Notes: generated by a model not told the origin, from the sequence alone. A DNA stretch of 64,000 nt from TA-21 sp035620895 (GCA_035620895.1 DASPFY010000011.1:28811-92810), one strand, 5' to 3'; counted from the stretch's first letter, positions 44,957 through 53,838 are shown. Translations and numbers: made by a program.

Positions 44957-45559
44957 TCAAGCCTTAATTCTCTTTGGATCTATTGTCGCAAAGCTATATG
45001 ATTCACTTTTTGAAACTAGTTCAAATTTATTATTATAATGTTGAAGGGGCAGTGAACCATACATGTGTTTATCCCATAATTCATGAACTCCATCGAAGTA
45101 AACCTTTCTTAACTCGCCCTTCAGTCGTAGTATCTCGTGACTCAGAATATGTGAGACCTTGGCACAATTTTTATCAGCGTAAAATTTGACTCGATCTAAA
45201 TCAGAAATAGGATCTTTAGATCTTTCCCAATAAGCCACTCCAAAATTTTCTGAAGAATATCCTTCAGTTCTGCAATCTGTCCAAAATGGTTTGAAATAAG
45301 TGAGATAAAAATGGTACGTTCCTTTATCTCTTCCAGAATGGTCTCGTGATAAATAAGAGATTGACATCCTGTCAAATAACTTTCCTGGAATTACTGGCAG
45401 TATATCAGCCTTTATCTTTAGATTCACATCAAATGATCTTTTTATCCAGTGATGAAAAAATCTAGACATTAGAGAAACATAATACCAATCTTCATTTTGC
45501 AACTTAATCCATTCTTCATTTTTTGCCACATATATGAAAAACAAAGTTGGGTACTGCAA
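44957..45559 (-). CDS. Conserved hypothetical protein
   Basis: The 200-aa soluble protein contains aromatic-rich segments (YHFYLTYFKPFWTDCRTEGY) and a His/Glu-rich C-terminus (SHILSHEILRLKG, FDGVHELWDKHMYG) that might bind metal, though no HExxH is present. It is not recognised and appears to be thaumarchaeal-type. Confidence 0.65.
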   Translation of the reverse strand: MQYPTLFFIYVAKNEEWIKLQNEDWYYVSLMSRFFHHWIKRSFDVNLKIKADILPVIPGKLFDRMSISYLSRDHSGRDKGTYHFYLTYFKPFWTDCRTEGYSSENFGVAYWERSKDPISDLDRVKFYADKNCAKVSHILSHEILRLKGELRKVYFDGVHELWDKHMYGSLPLQHYNNKFELVSKSESYSFATIDPKRIKA

Positions 45560-45821
45560 ATTAATAGTTAAAGGAAAATATGGAAATAAATACTAATAAA
45601 TAAACACCGATTTGACTTTTTACCTATCTTTAGAGATCCTGTTTATTGCACTCTAATTCACCATATTTGGCGACGAGCAATTCTAGTGACTATGACTTGC
45701 ACTGTACTAAATTAAAGATCAAAACGTAGTGTCGCAAAACTTATACATTCAACTTTAGAACCATTAAAAAGCGATGCTAAAGTGGGGTCGTAGCGAAGCC
45801 AGGCATCGCAACGGGCTCCAG

Positions 45822-45853
45822 ATCTAACAAACAGGGCTTTATTAGAGAAAGAT
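45822..45853 (+). other. tRNA-Trp intron 1 (anticodon loop, 37/38)
   Basis: This 32-nt intron lies after G37 of tRNA-Trp. It contains the inverted repeat TCTAA/TTAGA, which can form a hairpin, and is too short for a C/D guide RNA. Confidence 0.8.
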
Positions 45854-45874
45854 ACCCGTGGATCGAGGGTTCAA

Positions 45875-45903
45875 TTGTTGTGCTTCAAACCGCAGCAGAA
45901 CAG
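45875..45903 (+). other. tRNA-Trp intron 2 (T-loop, 58/59)
   Basis: This 29-nt insertion lies between A58 and the rest of the T-loop. TGTT (45876-45879) can pair with AACA (45899-45902). Splicing here needs an endonuclease that accepts a relaxed BHB. Confidence 0.75.
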
Positions 45904-46023
45904 ATCCCTTCGGCCCCATTTGATCTATTAGTATTGCCTCATGCTGTTTTATTCTAATACAAAAAACGAATTAACATTCGAAACAATGCTTTGTCCATGC
46001 AATCCGTTTACGAATCAATTCAA

Positions 46024-46329
46024 TTATCTTAGACAGTCTTCAATTGCTCTGAAAGATCCAAATGTTTTCTGAGCTTCAGGTATGTGTTTTTGGAGTGCCT
46101 CGCTAGCCGATTCTATAAATAATGACATTGGGTCTTGCTTTTTGAATAATTTCATGAATGATTTTTTTGGATTATTCAACTTGTCAAAAAAGATCGTAGA
46201 ACTGTCTTCAATAATGACATCTGCTTCACTACAAGCTATTCCATGATTTAAGAGATGCTTTTCTAGCTTTGCAGCAAATCGAGCAAAGTGGACTGAATAT
46301 GTATCCTGATCTAGATTTGGCAATAACAC
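46024..46329 (-). CDS. Hypothetical protein
   Basis: The 101-aa soluble, mostly helical protein (HFARFAAKLEKHLLNHG, SLFIESASEALQKHI) has no recognised motif. It lies between tRNA-Trp and tRNA-Cys. Confidence 0.6.
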   Translation of the reverse strand: MLLPNLDQDTYSVHFARFAAKLEKHLLNHGIACSEADVIIEDSSTIFFDKLNNPKKSFMKLFKKQDPMSLFIESASEALQKHIPEAQKTFGSFRAIEDCLR

Positions 46330-46590
46330 TTACTTATCCAATTCATAATATTTAAAAATTCTTTATTCTGATGCTATCTAATTGTCTTCATATTCCCTTT
46401 TCTGTTACACGTAATTCGAAGATCCAGCACTGATCGATTTATACTACGATTGACATCGATGTGTATTTGTTCGCACTTGCAAATTCACTATAATTTATTA
46501 TATGATTGGGCTAGTTGCCTGAATCAGAGAGTGTTTTGTAATATTCTTGTGGATTAAAAACACCGATCCCAGCAGATAGCTAACTTGCGA

Positions 46591-46676
46591 GGTGGGGAAG
46601 GGATTCGAACCCTTATAGATTCGCTAACTTCGTAGTAATTCTGCAGGCGAACGCATAGCCTCTCTGCCACCCCACC
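46591..46676 (-). tRNA. tRNA-Cys (GCA) with a 15-nt intron
   Basis: The minus strand has acceptor GGTGGGG/CCCCACC (all paired), anticodon stem TTCGC/GCGAA with loop CTGCAG|A (anticodon GCA), and T-stem AAGGG/CCCTT with loop TTCGAAT. A 15-nt intron (complement of 46626-46640) lies at the canonical 37/38 site. The D-stem is weak, with three clear pairs. CCA is not encoded. Confidence 0.9.
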
Positions 46677-46779
46677 ATAAGTTATGGTTGACAAATTTTC
46701 TCAATTTAAAGCATTGTCTAGATAAAAGCTCTAAATGTATGAAGAGCTGAGAAAAAATTAATCTAATTTGGACGGTTGA

Positions 46780-47988
46780 CTATCCTTCAGCAATTTTTGT
46801 AAGCCGCTTATCAATTGGATTATATTCACAACCCAACGGTCCACAATATCTACCAACATATTCAGCCTTTGGTCTATAAAGTGCCGGCTTAGGAGCTGCC
46901 TCGGCAAATTTTTCTTCTATCACATGAGAAGTCCAGCCAGAAATTCTAGCAATCGCAAAAATGGGCGTGAATAAATCCATGGGAATTCCCAAACTGTAAT
47001 AGAGAGAGGCACTGTAGAGATCTACATTAGGATATATTGATTGTTTTCTGGTTTCTAGTAAATAATTTTTGGTCGTCTTTTCAACCTGCTCTGTCATGTC
47101 AAACCACGGAGTCCGGCGTTCCTTGTTCACCGTTTTTGATAATCGATATAAGACTTCTGCCCTAGGGTCTGTGGTTTTATAAACTGCATGTCCCATTCCC
47201 ATAATCTTGTCTGCATGTTCCAGTTTGCCGATTACCCATTTGTTAACGTTCTGCATTTTCCCGATTTCTAGTAGCATTTTCATAACCTGAGTATTTGCTC
47301 CTCCATGTAGTGAACCGGACAAGGCTGCAATTGCTCCATTTATAGATGCATAAATATGCGCTTTTGTAGATGCAATTTCTCTTGCTGCAAAGGTCGAAGC
47401 ATTAAAACTATGTTCTGCATGAAGTATCAAACAAATATCAAATATCTTTGCCTCTTCGTGTTTTGGTTTAGTACCGAATAACATGTAGAGGAAATTTTCA
47501 GCATTTGTCATTTCCTTTGAAGGTTTGATAATTTCTTTTCCACTTCTGATTCTGTCCCAAACCGCAACAATGGTTGGAATCTTTGAAATTAGCATCTTCG
47601 CTCTCTTGATATTCATTTCCCTGGAATCATCTTGTATATCCAAATCATAATCAGGCAATTGAGAGATACAAGACTGAAGTACATCCATGGGAGAAGCTGT
47701 TATGGGTCTGTTTTTCAAATTTTGATACAATTCTTCTGGAATTTCTCGGTTTTCTTTGAGATATAAAGTAAAATCAGCTAGCCCTTCCTTTGTTGGAAGA
47801 TCTCCAAAAAGTAACAGATATGAGGTTTCTTCAAAAGTTGAATGAGTTACAAGATCTAAAATATCATACCCTCGATAAATTAACTCACCACGTTCACCGT
47901 CAATTGAACATATCCTGGTGTCTGCTACCACAATATTTCTCAGGCCTATGTTTCTAGCATCTATATTTCTCATACCACTCATTGACAT
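46780..47988 (-). CDS. gltA: Citrate synthase
   Basis: The enzyme condenses acetyl-CoA and oxaloacetate. The 402-aa protein has the catalytic His regions HAEHSFNASTFAAREIAST and MGHAVYKTTDPRAEVL, SLHGGANTQVMKML and a C-terminal Asp region. The length fits the archaeal/Gram-positive type. The N-terminus is uncertain, with Met codons at 1, 3 and 6. It stands alone, with a weak TATA-like ATAATA stretch upstream. Confidence 0.93.
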   Translation of the reverse strand: MSMSGMRNIDARNIGLRNIVVADTRICSIDGERGELIYRGYDILDLVTHSTFEETSYLLLFGDLPTKEGLADFTLYLKENREIPEELYQNLKNRPITASPMDVLQSCISQLPDYDLDIQDDSREMNIKRAKMLISKIPTIVAVWDRIRSGKEIIKPSKEMTNAENFLYMLFGTKPKHEEAKIFDICLILHAEHSFNASTFAAREIASTKAHIYASINGAIAALSGSLHGGANTQVMKMLLEIGKMQNVNKWVIGKLEHADKIMGMGHAVYKTTDPRAEVLYRLSKTVNKERRTPWFDMTEQVEKTTKNYLLETRKQSIYPNVDLYSASLYYSLGIPMDLFTPIFAIARISGWTSHVIEEKFAEAAPKPALYRPKAEYVGRYCGPLGCEYNPIDKRLTKIAEG

Positions 47989-48096
47989 ATATCACGTCAA
48001 TTCTAATTTAAATAATACGTATATCACTGATGAATCAGAACTTGTGTATATAATTACAACACGCAAAATAATAAAACTTTCTATGTGCAATAGAAC

Positions 48097-48115
48097 TCTC
48101 CTTGGTTTAAGGAGA
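48097..48115 (-). terminator. Hairpin downstream of the discoidin protein gene
   Basis: TCTCCTT and AAGGAGA form a perfect 7-bp stem with a 5-nt loop, 73 nt past the discoidin gene stop. On the minus strand T-rich sequence follows within about 25 nt. It may end or stabilise that transcript. Confidence 0.35.
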
Positions 48116-48187
48116 TTCAAGAATTTGTCTTAGTTGCATTTTGATTTGAGGAATTATTTGCTATCTTGTAAGAACAGGCTTACTGTT

Positions 48188-49945
48188 TCAAACTGGAGGA
48201 ACAATTTGTCTGGCAGAGAATTTCTTGAAATCATAGGTTACTCCATTTGACTTGAATATTATCATGGGGGATCCCCATGTTATTGCAGCGCCGTCTGTTC
48301 TAGCATTGCAATGAGACATGTTATCTCCCCAATTGCCTTTGTCAATAAATTCGGTAGCTTTTTGCCAATTATTGTTATTATCTTTGTCAATATAGGATTC
48401 TAGTTTGACGCTACCATCGGGCAAATTATACACGATGCCCTTAAATCCAATCCACTTGTTCATGGTTGAACCAACCGATATTCCCGAGTAAGGCTTTATA
48501 TCATAATTTACATGCCACATCTCTTTTTTGAATTTGAACTTTCCATTTGTAAAGTCAATATTATTGTGATACGATGAGCCACCACATCCTTCTTGCACGT
48601 TTGAACTATGTCTAACGCTTCTAGAGACCAGAGAGATTTCATCTCCACCACCAGAAGCCGAAAGTACTTTTACGTAGATTGTTATTTCTATATTTTTCCA
48701 GTCCGTAGGTTTGTAAAAGTATCCTGTTTGCGCCAATCTTGAATAGTCATAAGTTGGTAGACTTGATCTAACCTCATCGGAAGGTAACCCTGAACTCTTA
48801 GTGAAGGCCAACATTCTGGTAGTACCGGGTTTTAGACGCCAACTACCATCAGAATTTTTAGTAATTTCGGCACCGTTTCTATCAAACTGACCATCATTGG
48901 GATTTGTGGGGTTGAAGAACCATGTTTCTCCGCCTGTTAGTGTGGGGTAAATCGTCTTAACTCCATCACTGGCAGGACCTGAATCATCTCCAGTACCTCC
49001 ACCTCCAGTCGGCATTGGCGGAGGACTTGTATTACGTATCGTTACTTTAACTTCACTTATGCTTGCATAATCATTCTGCGTATTACCATTGACAGTAATT
49101 TTGATATATCGAGCATTTGTGTCTGGCAGATTATATTTTTCAAAGTTTAATGTCGTACCGCTACTCTTTTTCTCAAGAACTTTGGTATATGTAACGCCGT
49201 CTTTTGAAGCAGAGATGACAAAATTATTCTGCCGTTCATTACCCTTATACCATGCGATATTTACACTGCATATATTTTTGCTAGAGCCTAAGTCAGGTTG
49301 AATCCATGAACCTTTACCATTATTAGACCATCTGGTTTCGAGATTATTGTCTTTAATGTTTGTAGATGGAAATCCTGTTTGACTTCCTGATCTTTTAATT
49401 CCTGTAATTGCCGTCGTAGAACATTGAGTTTGCTGAGGCTGATTCGATGTAGTTGTCTGTATTTTAGCTTCTGTTATGCTTGCGTAATCGTTTTGAGTGT
49501 TACCATTTACAACGATCTTTACATAACGCGCTAGTGTATTTGGTATTACATATTTGTCAAATGATAGTGTGTTACCGCTACTTTTGGTAGATAAAACGTT
49601 TTTGTACGAACTGCCATCAGTAGATGTGGATATGACAAAATTATTCTCTCTGGTATCGCCTTTGTACCACGCAATATTTACACTGCAAATATTTTTACTT
49701 GATCCTAAATCAAGTTGAATCCATGACCCTTTACCGTAAATAGACCATAGTGTATTGAAATTCTTGTCCACTACGTTATTTGGCGGAAAATTTTGACTAC
49801 TTCCACTGGCTGAAATACCTGTAATATTTGTATCAGTGCACGTTGAAGATGTTCCCTGCCCAGAAGTTGGATGAATAGTTTGTGAAATCATAAAGATAGA
49901 TACCACAAAGAAGAACAATATGGATCTTGTAAATATGCTTAACAA
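48188..49945 (-). CDS. Secreted protein with two discoidin (F5/8 type C) domains and a lyase-like C-terminal domain
   Basis: The 585-aa protein has a signal peptide (about 1-29, ending SGQ) and two tandem discoidin domains (about 35-160 and 165-300). Each carries the DLGSSKNICSVNIAWYKG strand and NDYASI(T/S)E. A glycine/proline linker (PPPMPTGGGGTGDDSG) leads to a concanavalin-like domain of about 250 residues (YFYKPTDWKNIEITIYVK, KEMWHVNYDIKPYSG). The C-terminal part recalls polysaccharide lyase/glycan-binding folds. It probably binds or cuts surface polysaccharide. The near-identical repeats imply recent duplication. Confidence 0.85.
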   Translation of the reverse strand: MLSIFTRSILFFFVVSIFMISQTIHPTSGQGTSSTCTDTNITGISASGSSQNFPPNNVVDKNFNTLWSIYGKGSWIQLDLGSSKNICSVNIAWYKGDTRENNFVISTSTDGSSYKNVLSTKSSGNTLSFDKYVIPNTLARYVKIVVNGNTQNDYASITEAKIQTTTSNQPQQTQCSTTAITGIKRSGSQTGFPSTNIKDNNLETRWSNNGKGSWIQPDLGSSKNICSVNIAWYKGNERQNNFVISASKDGVTYTKVLEKKSSGTTLNFEKYNLPDTNARYIKITVNGNTQNDYASISEVKVTIRNTSPPPMPTGGGGTGDDSGPASDGVKTIYPTLTGGETWFFNPTNPNDGQFDRNGAEITKNSDGSWRLKPGTTRMLAFTKSSGLPSDEVRSSLPTYDYSRLAQTGYFYKPTDWKNIEITIYVKVLSASGGGDEISLVSRSVRHSSNVQEGCGGSSYHNNIDFTNGKFKFKKEMWHVNYDIKPYSGISVGSTMNKWIGFKGIVYNLPDGSVKLESYIDKDNNNNWQKATEFIDKGNWGDNMSHCNARTDGAAITWGSPMIIFKSNGVTYDFKKFSARQIVPPV

Positions 49946-50293
49946 CTTTCATTCCTCCACCTGTATTTTATTTCTAATATTACTACGACAAAAAGAAGAA
50001 TTTTCTAAGTCAACAGTCGTCAAGTAAATATGATATATTAAATAATAATGATGATTCATCGTGGAATTAGTTTATTACATATTATATATGCAGGACTAAG
50101 ATTTGTACCTATAATACATTATACATCAGTTAAACATAATAGTTTTTATAAAATATTTACAATAGTTATCTATCGTAAACAGTGTTACTTCTTCGAGTAA
50201 ATTTATGTAGGAAAATAACACTATAAAGTTATACATAAAATATGCAAATAGATCTCGTAAGATAGATGAGGTGTCGTGAATATTTACAAATTT
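49946..50293. other. AT-rich intergenic region of 348 nt
   Basis: There is no convincing open frame, RNA or repeat. The region is very AT-rich and contains several TATATA-like stretches, probably upstream sequence for the discoidin gene and terminator sequence for the alcohol dehydrogenase gene. Confidence 0.6.
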
Positions 50294-51352
50294 TTAGTTA
50301 TTGGGATTCAATACCGCCCTTCCAACTATTTTTCCTGCGCGTAGATCTTCGAGAGCCTGATTTGCTTCATCCAGTTTGTATGTTTTATTAACCACAGATT
50401 TTAGTGCCCCGGTCTTGGATAAATTGACTAGTTCAACTAGGTCATTGAAGCTCCCTGTATATGCACCTGTAATCGTAAAGCCCCTTAGCGGTATGACGGG
50501 CAGACTCAATTCAAGCGCACCACCGAAGAGTCCAACCATTACAAGCTTCCCCCTCTTTCTCAACATATTAATCGAGATAGGTGCAGTACGATTATTGTTT
50601 ACAAAGTCTATCACAGCTTCTGCTCCCAGGGAATTGGTGAGCCTCTTGATATCTTCAACTGGATCTGCTTTGGAAGAATTTATCACTTCATGAGCACCAA
50701 GTTTTTTTGCTTCTGACAATCTTCTATCATCTACATCCACCACTACAATTCTCGAGTTGGTCACTGCTTTGGCAAGTTGAACAGACATTAGTCCCAATCC
50801 ACCAGCTCCAATTATAACAATTGATTCTCCGGGTCCTACCTTAGCCTTCTTGACTGCATTATATGCAGTTAAACCAGAACATGCCAAAGAGGCTGAAGAA
50901 TTTACATCCATATTATTTATTTTAACAAGGTATCTAAAATTGGGAACAAGAACCAAGTCAGAATATCCACCATCCCTGTAAATTCCTATTGTTCTCGGAG
51001 TGTCACATAGATTTTCCTGGCCCACTCTGCAAGCAGGACACGAACCTTCGCCTATCCAAGGATATACTACTACTCTGTCTCCGACATTAAATCCGCTGAC
51101 AGAGTCTCCAACTGATTCAATCTTTCCAGATATCTCATGTCCTGGTGTAACTGGAAATTTTACTCCTCTGTCCTCCACCTTTAAGAAAGTTCCTGCAGCT
51201 CCTTCATATCCTCCCTCCCAAAGATGAATGTCGCTGTGACATACACCCGATGCTTCAATCCTAATCAAAACTTGAGTATCTCTGGGTTTTGGATCTGGTA
51301 AATCAACAATAGAGAGTTTCTCTTTAATCTTAATTATCTGAGCTGATTTCAT
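50294..51352 (-). CDS. Zinc-dependent alcohol dehydrogenase (MDR family)
   Basis: The 352-aa medium-chain dehydrogenase has catalytic-zinc ligands Cys38 and His72-Glu73 (VTPGHEISG) and a nucleotide loop GAGGLGLMSVQLAKA. The structural-zinc lobe reads E102-G-S-C105-P-A-C108...C116. Glu replaces the first Cys, as in the Sulfolobus solfataricus ADH. It is an NAD(H) alcohol/aldehyde enzyme. The substrate is unknown. Confidence 0.92.
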   Translation of the reverse strand: MKSAQIIKIKEKLSIVDLPDPKPRDTQVLIRIEASGVCHSDIHLWEGGYEGAAGTFLKVEDRGVKFPVTPGHEISGKIESVGDSVSGFNVGDRVVVYPWIGEGSCPACRVGQENLCDTPRTIGIYRDGGYSDLVLVPNFRYLVKINNMDVNSSASLACSGLTAYNAVKKAKVGPGESIVIIGAGGLGLMSVQLAKAVTNSRIVVVDVDDRRLSEAKKLGAHEVINSSKADPVEDIKRLTNSLGAEAVIDFVNNNRTAPISINMLRKRGKLVMVGLFGGALELSLPVIPLRGFTITGAYTGSFNDLVELVNLSKTGALKSVVNKTYKLDEANQALEDLRAGKIVGRAVLNPNN

Positions 51353-51656
51353 TTCATTATTGCAATAATCTCCATGGTATTAAAAGAGTTCATTTTGTCT
51401 CATCGCAAAGAACACCAGTAAATTCTTCAAAATATTTCTAATTCTAATTAGATTAATCTGCCTTGAGGCCACTATCTTCTATCCTGCTTGCTCTGAAACC
51501 CAGATTACAAATTTATTTTAAAGTCTATTTAATATGGTATGGATGCTAATGAGGTGAAGGAAGAGCCGTCTGAAAATATGATGAAGAGGGTTATGAGTAC
51601 CGAAGCATCCAGTATGTAGATGCTTATATACAAAAAACAAGGAAAAAATAGTTGAA
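51353..51656. other. Intergenic region of 304 nt with a possible miniprotein frame
   Basis: This stretch is AT-rich. It holds a 26-aa frame at 51539-51619 (MDANEVKEEPSENMMKRVMS, six more residues, then TAG) behind an AT-rich box, and the TATA element for the gene at 51657. The 26-aa frame is not recognised and could be chance. Confidence 0.4.
51624..51631 (+). promoter_or_regulatory. TATA box of a 42-aa gene
   Basis: CTTATATA lies 26-33 nt upstream of the ATG at 51657, the usual spacing for a leaderless archaeal gene. Confidence 0.5.
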
Positions 51657-51785
51657 ATGACAGCAACAGTTCGCACATACAATCTTTCTAGTAAAGATAA
51701 TACGATTTTTCAAGTGGTGTATGAACCAGACACGCATTCACATAAGAGTTGTCCTATCATTTTTGACGAATCTAAGATGTCTTAA
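51657..51785 (+). CDS. Small hypothetical protein (42 aa)
   Basis: A 42-aa soluble protein (MTATVRTYNLSSKDNTIFQV, then VYEPDTHSHKSCPIIFDES) has a well-placed TATA box. It is not recognised. One Cys and two His suggest nothing firm. Confidence 0.5.
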   Translation: MTATVRTYNLSSKDNTIFQVVYEPDTHSHKSCPIIFDESKMS

Positions 51786-51842
51786 ACGAAAGGAAAAAAG
51801 TATTTCATTACATTTCATTTCGTTTCATTAATTATGGAAAGC

Positions 51843-52049
51843 TTATTTATTATCAGCAGTTTCCACGTTCACTGGCGGTATTTTTTCTTCTAGTATAGTA
51901 ACTAATGCTACAAAAATCGGTGATGAGTCCTTAATGTAGGTCATTAGGCTCACGTTCGTTATATAGTTCTCATAACCTTGCAAGAATTTGTTAACATCGT
52001 TTTCTAGGTTTTGGCTTTCATGATTTTTAAATATTTTTATCGATGTCAT
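51843..52049 (-). CDS. Small hypothetical protein (68 aa)
   Basis: The 68-aa protein has a helix-strand pattern (NLENDVNKFLQGYENYITNVSL, then SPIFVALVTILEE) resembling small regulatory or secretion-associated alpha/beta proteins. A TATA-like ATATAATATG is close to the ATG. No function is recognised. Confidence 0.55.
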   Translation of the reverse strand: MTSIKIFKNHESQNLENDVNKFLQGYENYITNVSLMTYIKDSSPIFVALVTILEEKIPPVNVETADNK

Positions 52050-52173
52050 ATTATATCATTAAAATGGATGTATTAATAGATGTATTCTGAATGTCTCAGT
52101 TATAATGTTACCTCCTGTGTGATTTTATGAAGGCAATTTTCTCCCTAGTGATATTTTATTTTATTTTTTTATT

Positions 52174-52452
52174 TTGCGTTATTATTATAGGGCTAATAAA
52201 ATAAGCAAAGCCTTGCATGAATCCGATTCTATTCAACAGTCATGGTCTTTGAGTTTGGTACTGAACAGTTTCGTATTGAGGAAAATAAACTTTCAATTTT
52301 TAGATATTAATACCGACTACAATTTAATAGCCGTTATAAGCTGGGAACTAGAAGTATGTCCAAAGTGTAAGAAAGGTAAAATGAGGACCAAAGGAAAAAC
52401 GAGCACTATGCTCATCGTAAATAGAATAAAAGTACACTCGTACTCAGAGTAG
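52174..52452 (+). CDS. Doubtful small protein with CxxC motif
   Basis: The 92-aa frame ends in a half zinc-knuckle-like CPKCKKGKMRTKGK. The first 60 residues have no family look and may be a shadow or a relic. It could be a decayed zinc-ribbon gene. Confidence 0.25.
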   Translation: MRYYYRANKISKALHESDSIQQSWSLSLVLNSFVLRKINFQFLDINTDYNLIAVISWELEVCPKCKKGKMRTKGKTSTMLIVNRIKVHSYSE

Positions 52453-52502
52453 TAACTCTAAAATTCACTGATAGATTATAATACGAAAATAATTTATTCA
52501 TA

Positions 52503-53153
52503 ATGATGTTACCTGAAGGTACCACAAAATTGAATAAATCATGTGATTTCATGATGAAAACCTTTCTATTGAAAAAAGGTAGCTTTCTAGCATTACTAAT
52601 AATGCCATTACTTTTGATATTGATAGTTTTAGCCTTATTCAATATTACCCATCAAACTCAAAATATCGAGGCAACCAATACTACTCAAAGAACTAGTTCT
52701 TCCTCCATTTCTGAACTAATTCAAAAAGGCAACACAATGTTAAACTCTTCAAAATATGAAGCACTTGTGACTTTCGACCAGGTACTAAAAATTGATACTA
52801 GATCTGTTGATGCCCTAACCGGTAAAGGATTGATATTCAATCAACTTGGTAAATATGAAGAGGCAATTACCTGGTTTGACAAGGCATTAAGCATTGATCC
52901 TAATTTTGTGGACGCTCTGAATAACAAGGGAGTAACACTGGCAAATCTTGATAGATTTGAAGAGGCAATTACCTGGTTTGACAAGGCATTAAGCATTGAT
53001 CCTAATTTTGTGGATGCACTGTACAATAAAGCGGATGCACTAGGTGAACTAGGTAAATATGAAGAAGCCTTTGTATGGACTGAGAGGGCTTTGGCTCTTG
53101 AGCCGGCCAATCAAAATCATTCAAATTCTAATCTGTTGATTCCAAACGAATGA
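52503..53153 (+). CDS. Membrane-anchored TPR protein with near-identical tandem repeats
   Basis: The 216-aa protein has an N-terminal transmembrane helix (about 28-50) and a Ser/Thr-rich linker, then about four TPR units of 34 residues. Two neighbouring units share AITWFDKALSIDPNFVDAL. At DNA level a 57-nt block is exactly repeated at a 102-nt (34-codon) spacing. It probably binds peptides at the outer face. No partner is known. Confidence 0.85.
   Translation: MMLPEGTTKLNKSCDFMMKTFLLKKGSFLALLIMPLLLILIVLALFNITHQTQNIEATNTTQRTSSSSISELIQKGNTMLNSSKYEALVTFDQVLKIDTRSVDALTGKGLIFNQLGKYEEAITWFDKALSIDPNFVDALNNKGVTLANLDRFEEAITWFDKALSIDPNFVDALYNKADALGELGKYEEAFVWTERALALEPANQNHSNSNLLIPNE
52856..53014 (+). 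repeat. 57-nt perfect direct repeat, 102-nt period
   Basis: The first copy is 52856-52912 and the second is 52958-53014. Both lie in frame inside the TPR gene and encode repeated EEAITWFDKALSIDPNFV. Identity at DNA level, including synonymous sites, implies recent duplication or gene conversion. Confidence 0.9.
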
Positions 53154-53271
53154 AGGTTTATCAATATTATTTTCAACATCCAAGATAAATGAACATCATC
53201 TATCCAATATTAGAAAAAATGATTTTAGAAAAAATTATTAATTATCAAGGATTTGAAGACTTTAAGTTGTC

Positions 53272-53838
53272 CTAGCATTGAGTTATGGCCCAATTTTCGT
53301 TAGAAAACTCGGAAATATCACAAAACTCAACTAGAATTCTAGCCAATTTACCTGTCATGAGTTTTTCATTGGTATTGACACCATTGCAATAAACAACACC
53401 GACTTCTCTTCCATACCTGTCTCCTCTCCTTTGACCGCTATCTACATCCAATTTCCCTGTCTTTCCAAGACATAGGGATTCAACAAATTCTTTTGCTTGG
53501 TCAAATCCCGGTTGTCCTCTCTCAGGTGTATCAACTAGAGCTAACCTAATTCTAGTCCCATTGATATCTAATGTATCTCCATCTACCACCTTTGTTACGA
53601 TTCCCTCTAGCTCAATGTCGCTACTTTTATTTTGATTAGTATTATTGGAAACAGAAATTTGAATTCCATGAGTAGAGTAATTATTATTCAGATTTAAATC
53701 GTGTATTTTTGGCTCTAACCTAGGTGTTGTATTTGCTTGAATTGATAAGGATGATTGACCTATTACAGTGAGGAAAGAAATGGCAAACAGGCAACATGAA
53801 AAGCCAATCCTGTGAATGTAGTTCAAGACAATAGTCAA
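53272..53838 (-). CDS. Secreted thermonuclease (SNase-like) family protein
   Basis: The 188-aa protein has a hydrophobic signal (about 9-32) and an SNase domain (about 78-175). It shows VVDGDTLDINGTRIRLALVDTPE (catalytic Arg/Glu region) and RYGREVGVVY (third catalytic Arg). Family enzymes cut DNA/RNA outside the cell with calcium. The C-terminus ends in ENWAITQC and lacks a long tail, so it is a compact single-domain form. Confidence 0.87.
   Translation of the reverse strand: MTIVLNYIHRIGFSCCLFAISFLTVIGQSSLSIQANTTPRLEPKIHDLNLNNNYSTHGIQISVSNNTNQNKSSDIELEGIVTKVVDGDTLDINGTRIRLALVDTPERGQPGFDQAKEFVESLCLGKTGKLDVDSGQRRGDRYGREVGVVYCNGVNTNEKLMTGKLARILVEFCDISEFSNENWAITQC

Larger units (their letters stand above)
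45784..45917 (+). tRNA. tRNA-Trp (CCA) with two introns
   Basis: The interrupted cloverleaf has acceptor GGGGTCG/CGGCCCC (one G-U), D-stem GCGA/TCGC, anticodon stem ACGGG/CCCGT around CTCCAG|A (anticodon CCA), and T-stem GAGGG/CCCTT around TTCAA|AT. A 32-nt intron (45822-45853) sits at the canonical site 37/38. A second intron of 29 nt (45875-45903) sits in the T-loop, and removing it gives consensus TTCAAAT. The second intron carries TGTT/AACA, which can form the 4-bp core of a bulge-helix-bulge. The exact cut could shift by 1-2 nt. Confidence 0.92.

Noticed and set aside
50041..50060. ATGATGA suggesting a box C of a C/D RNA
   Set aside because: No box D (CTGA) and no C'/D' pair at suitable spacing.
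52856..53014. Direct repeats suggesting a CRISPR array
   Set aside because: There are only two copies, in frame, encoding TPR units; no spacers and no cas genes in the window.
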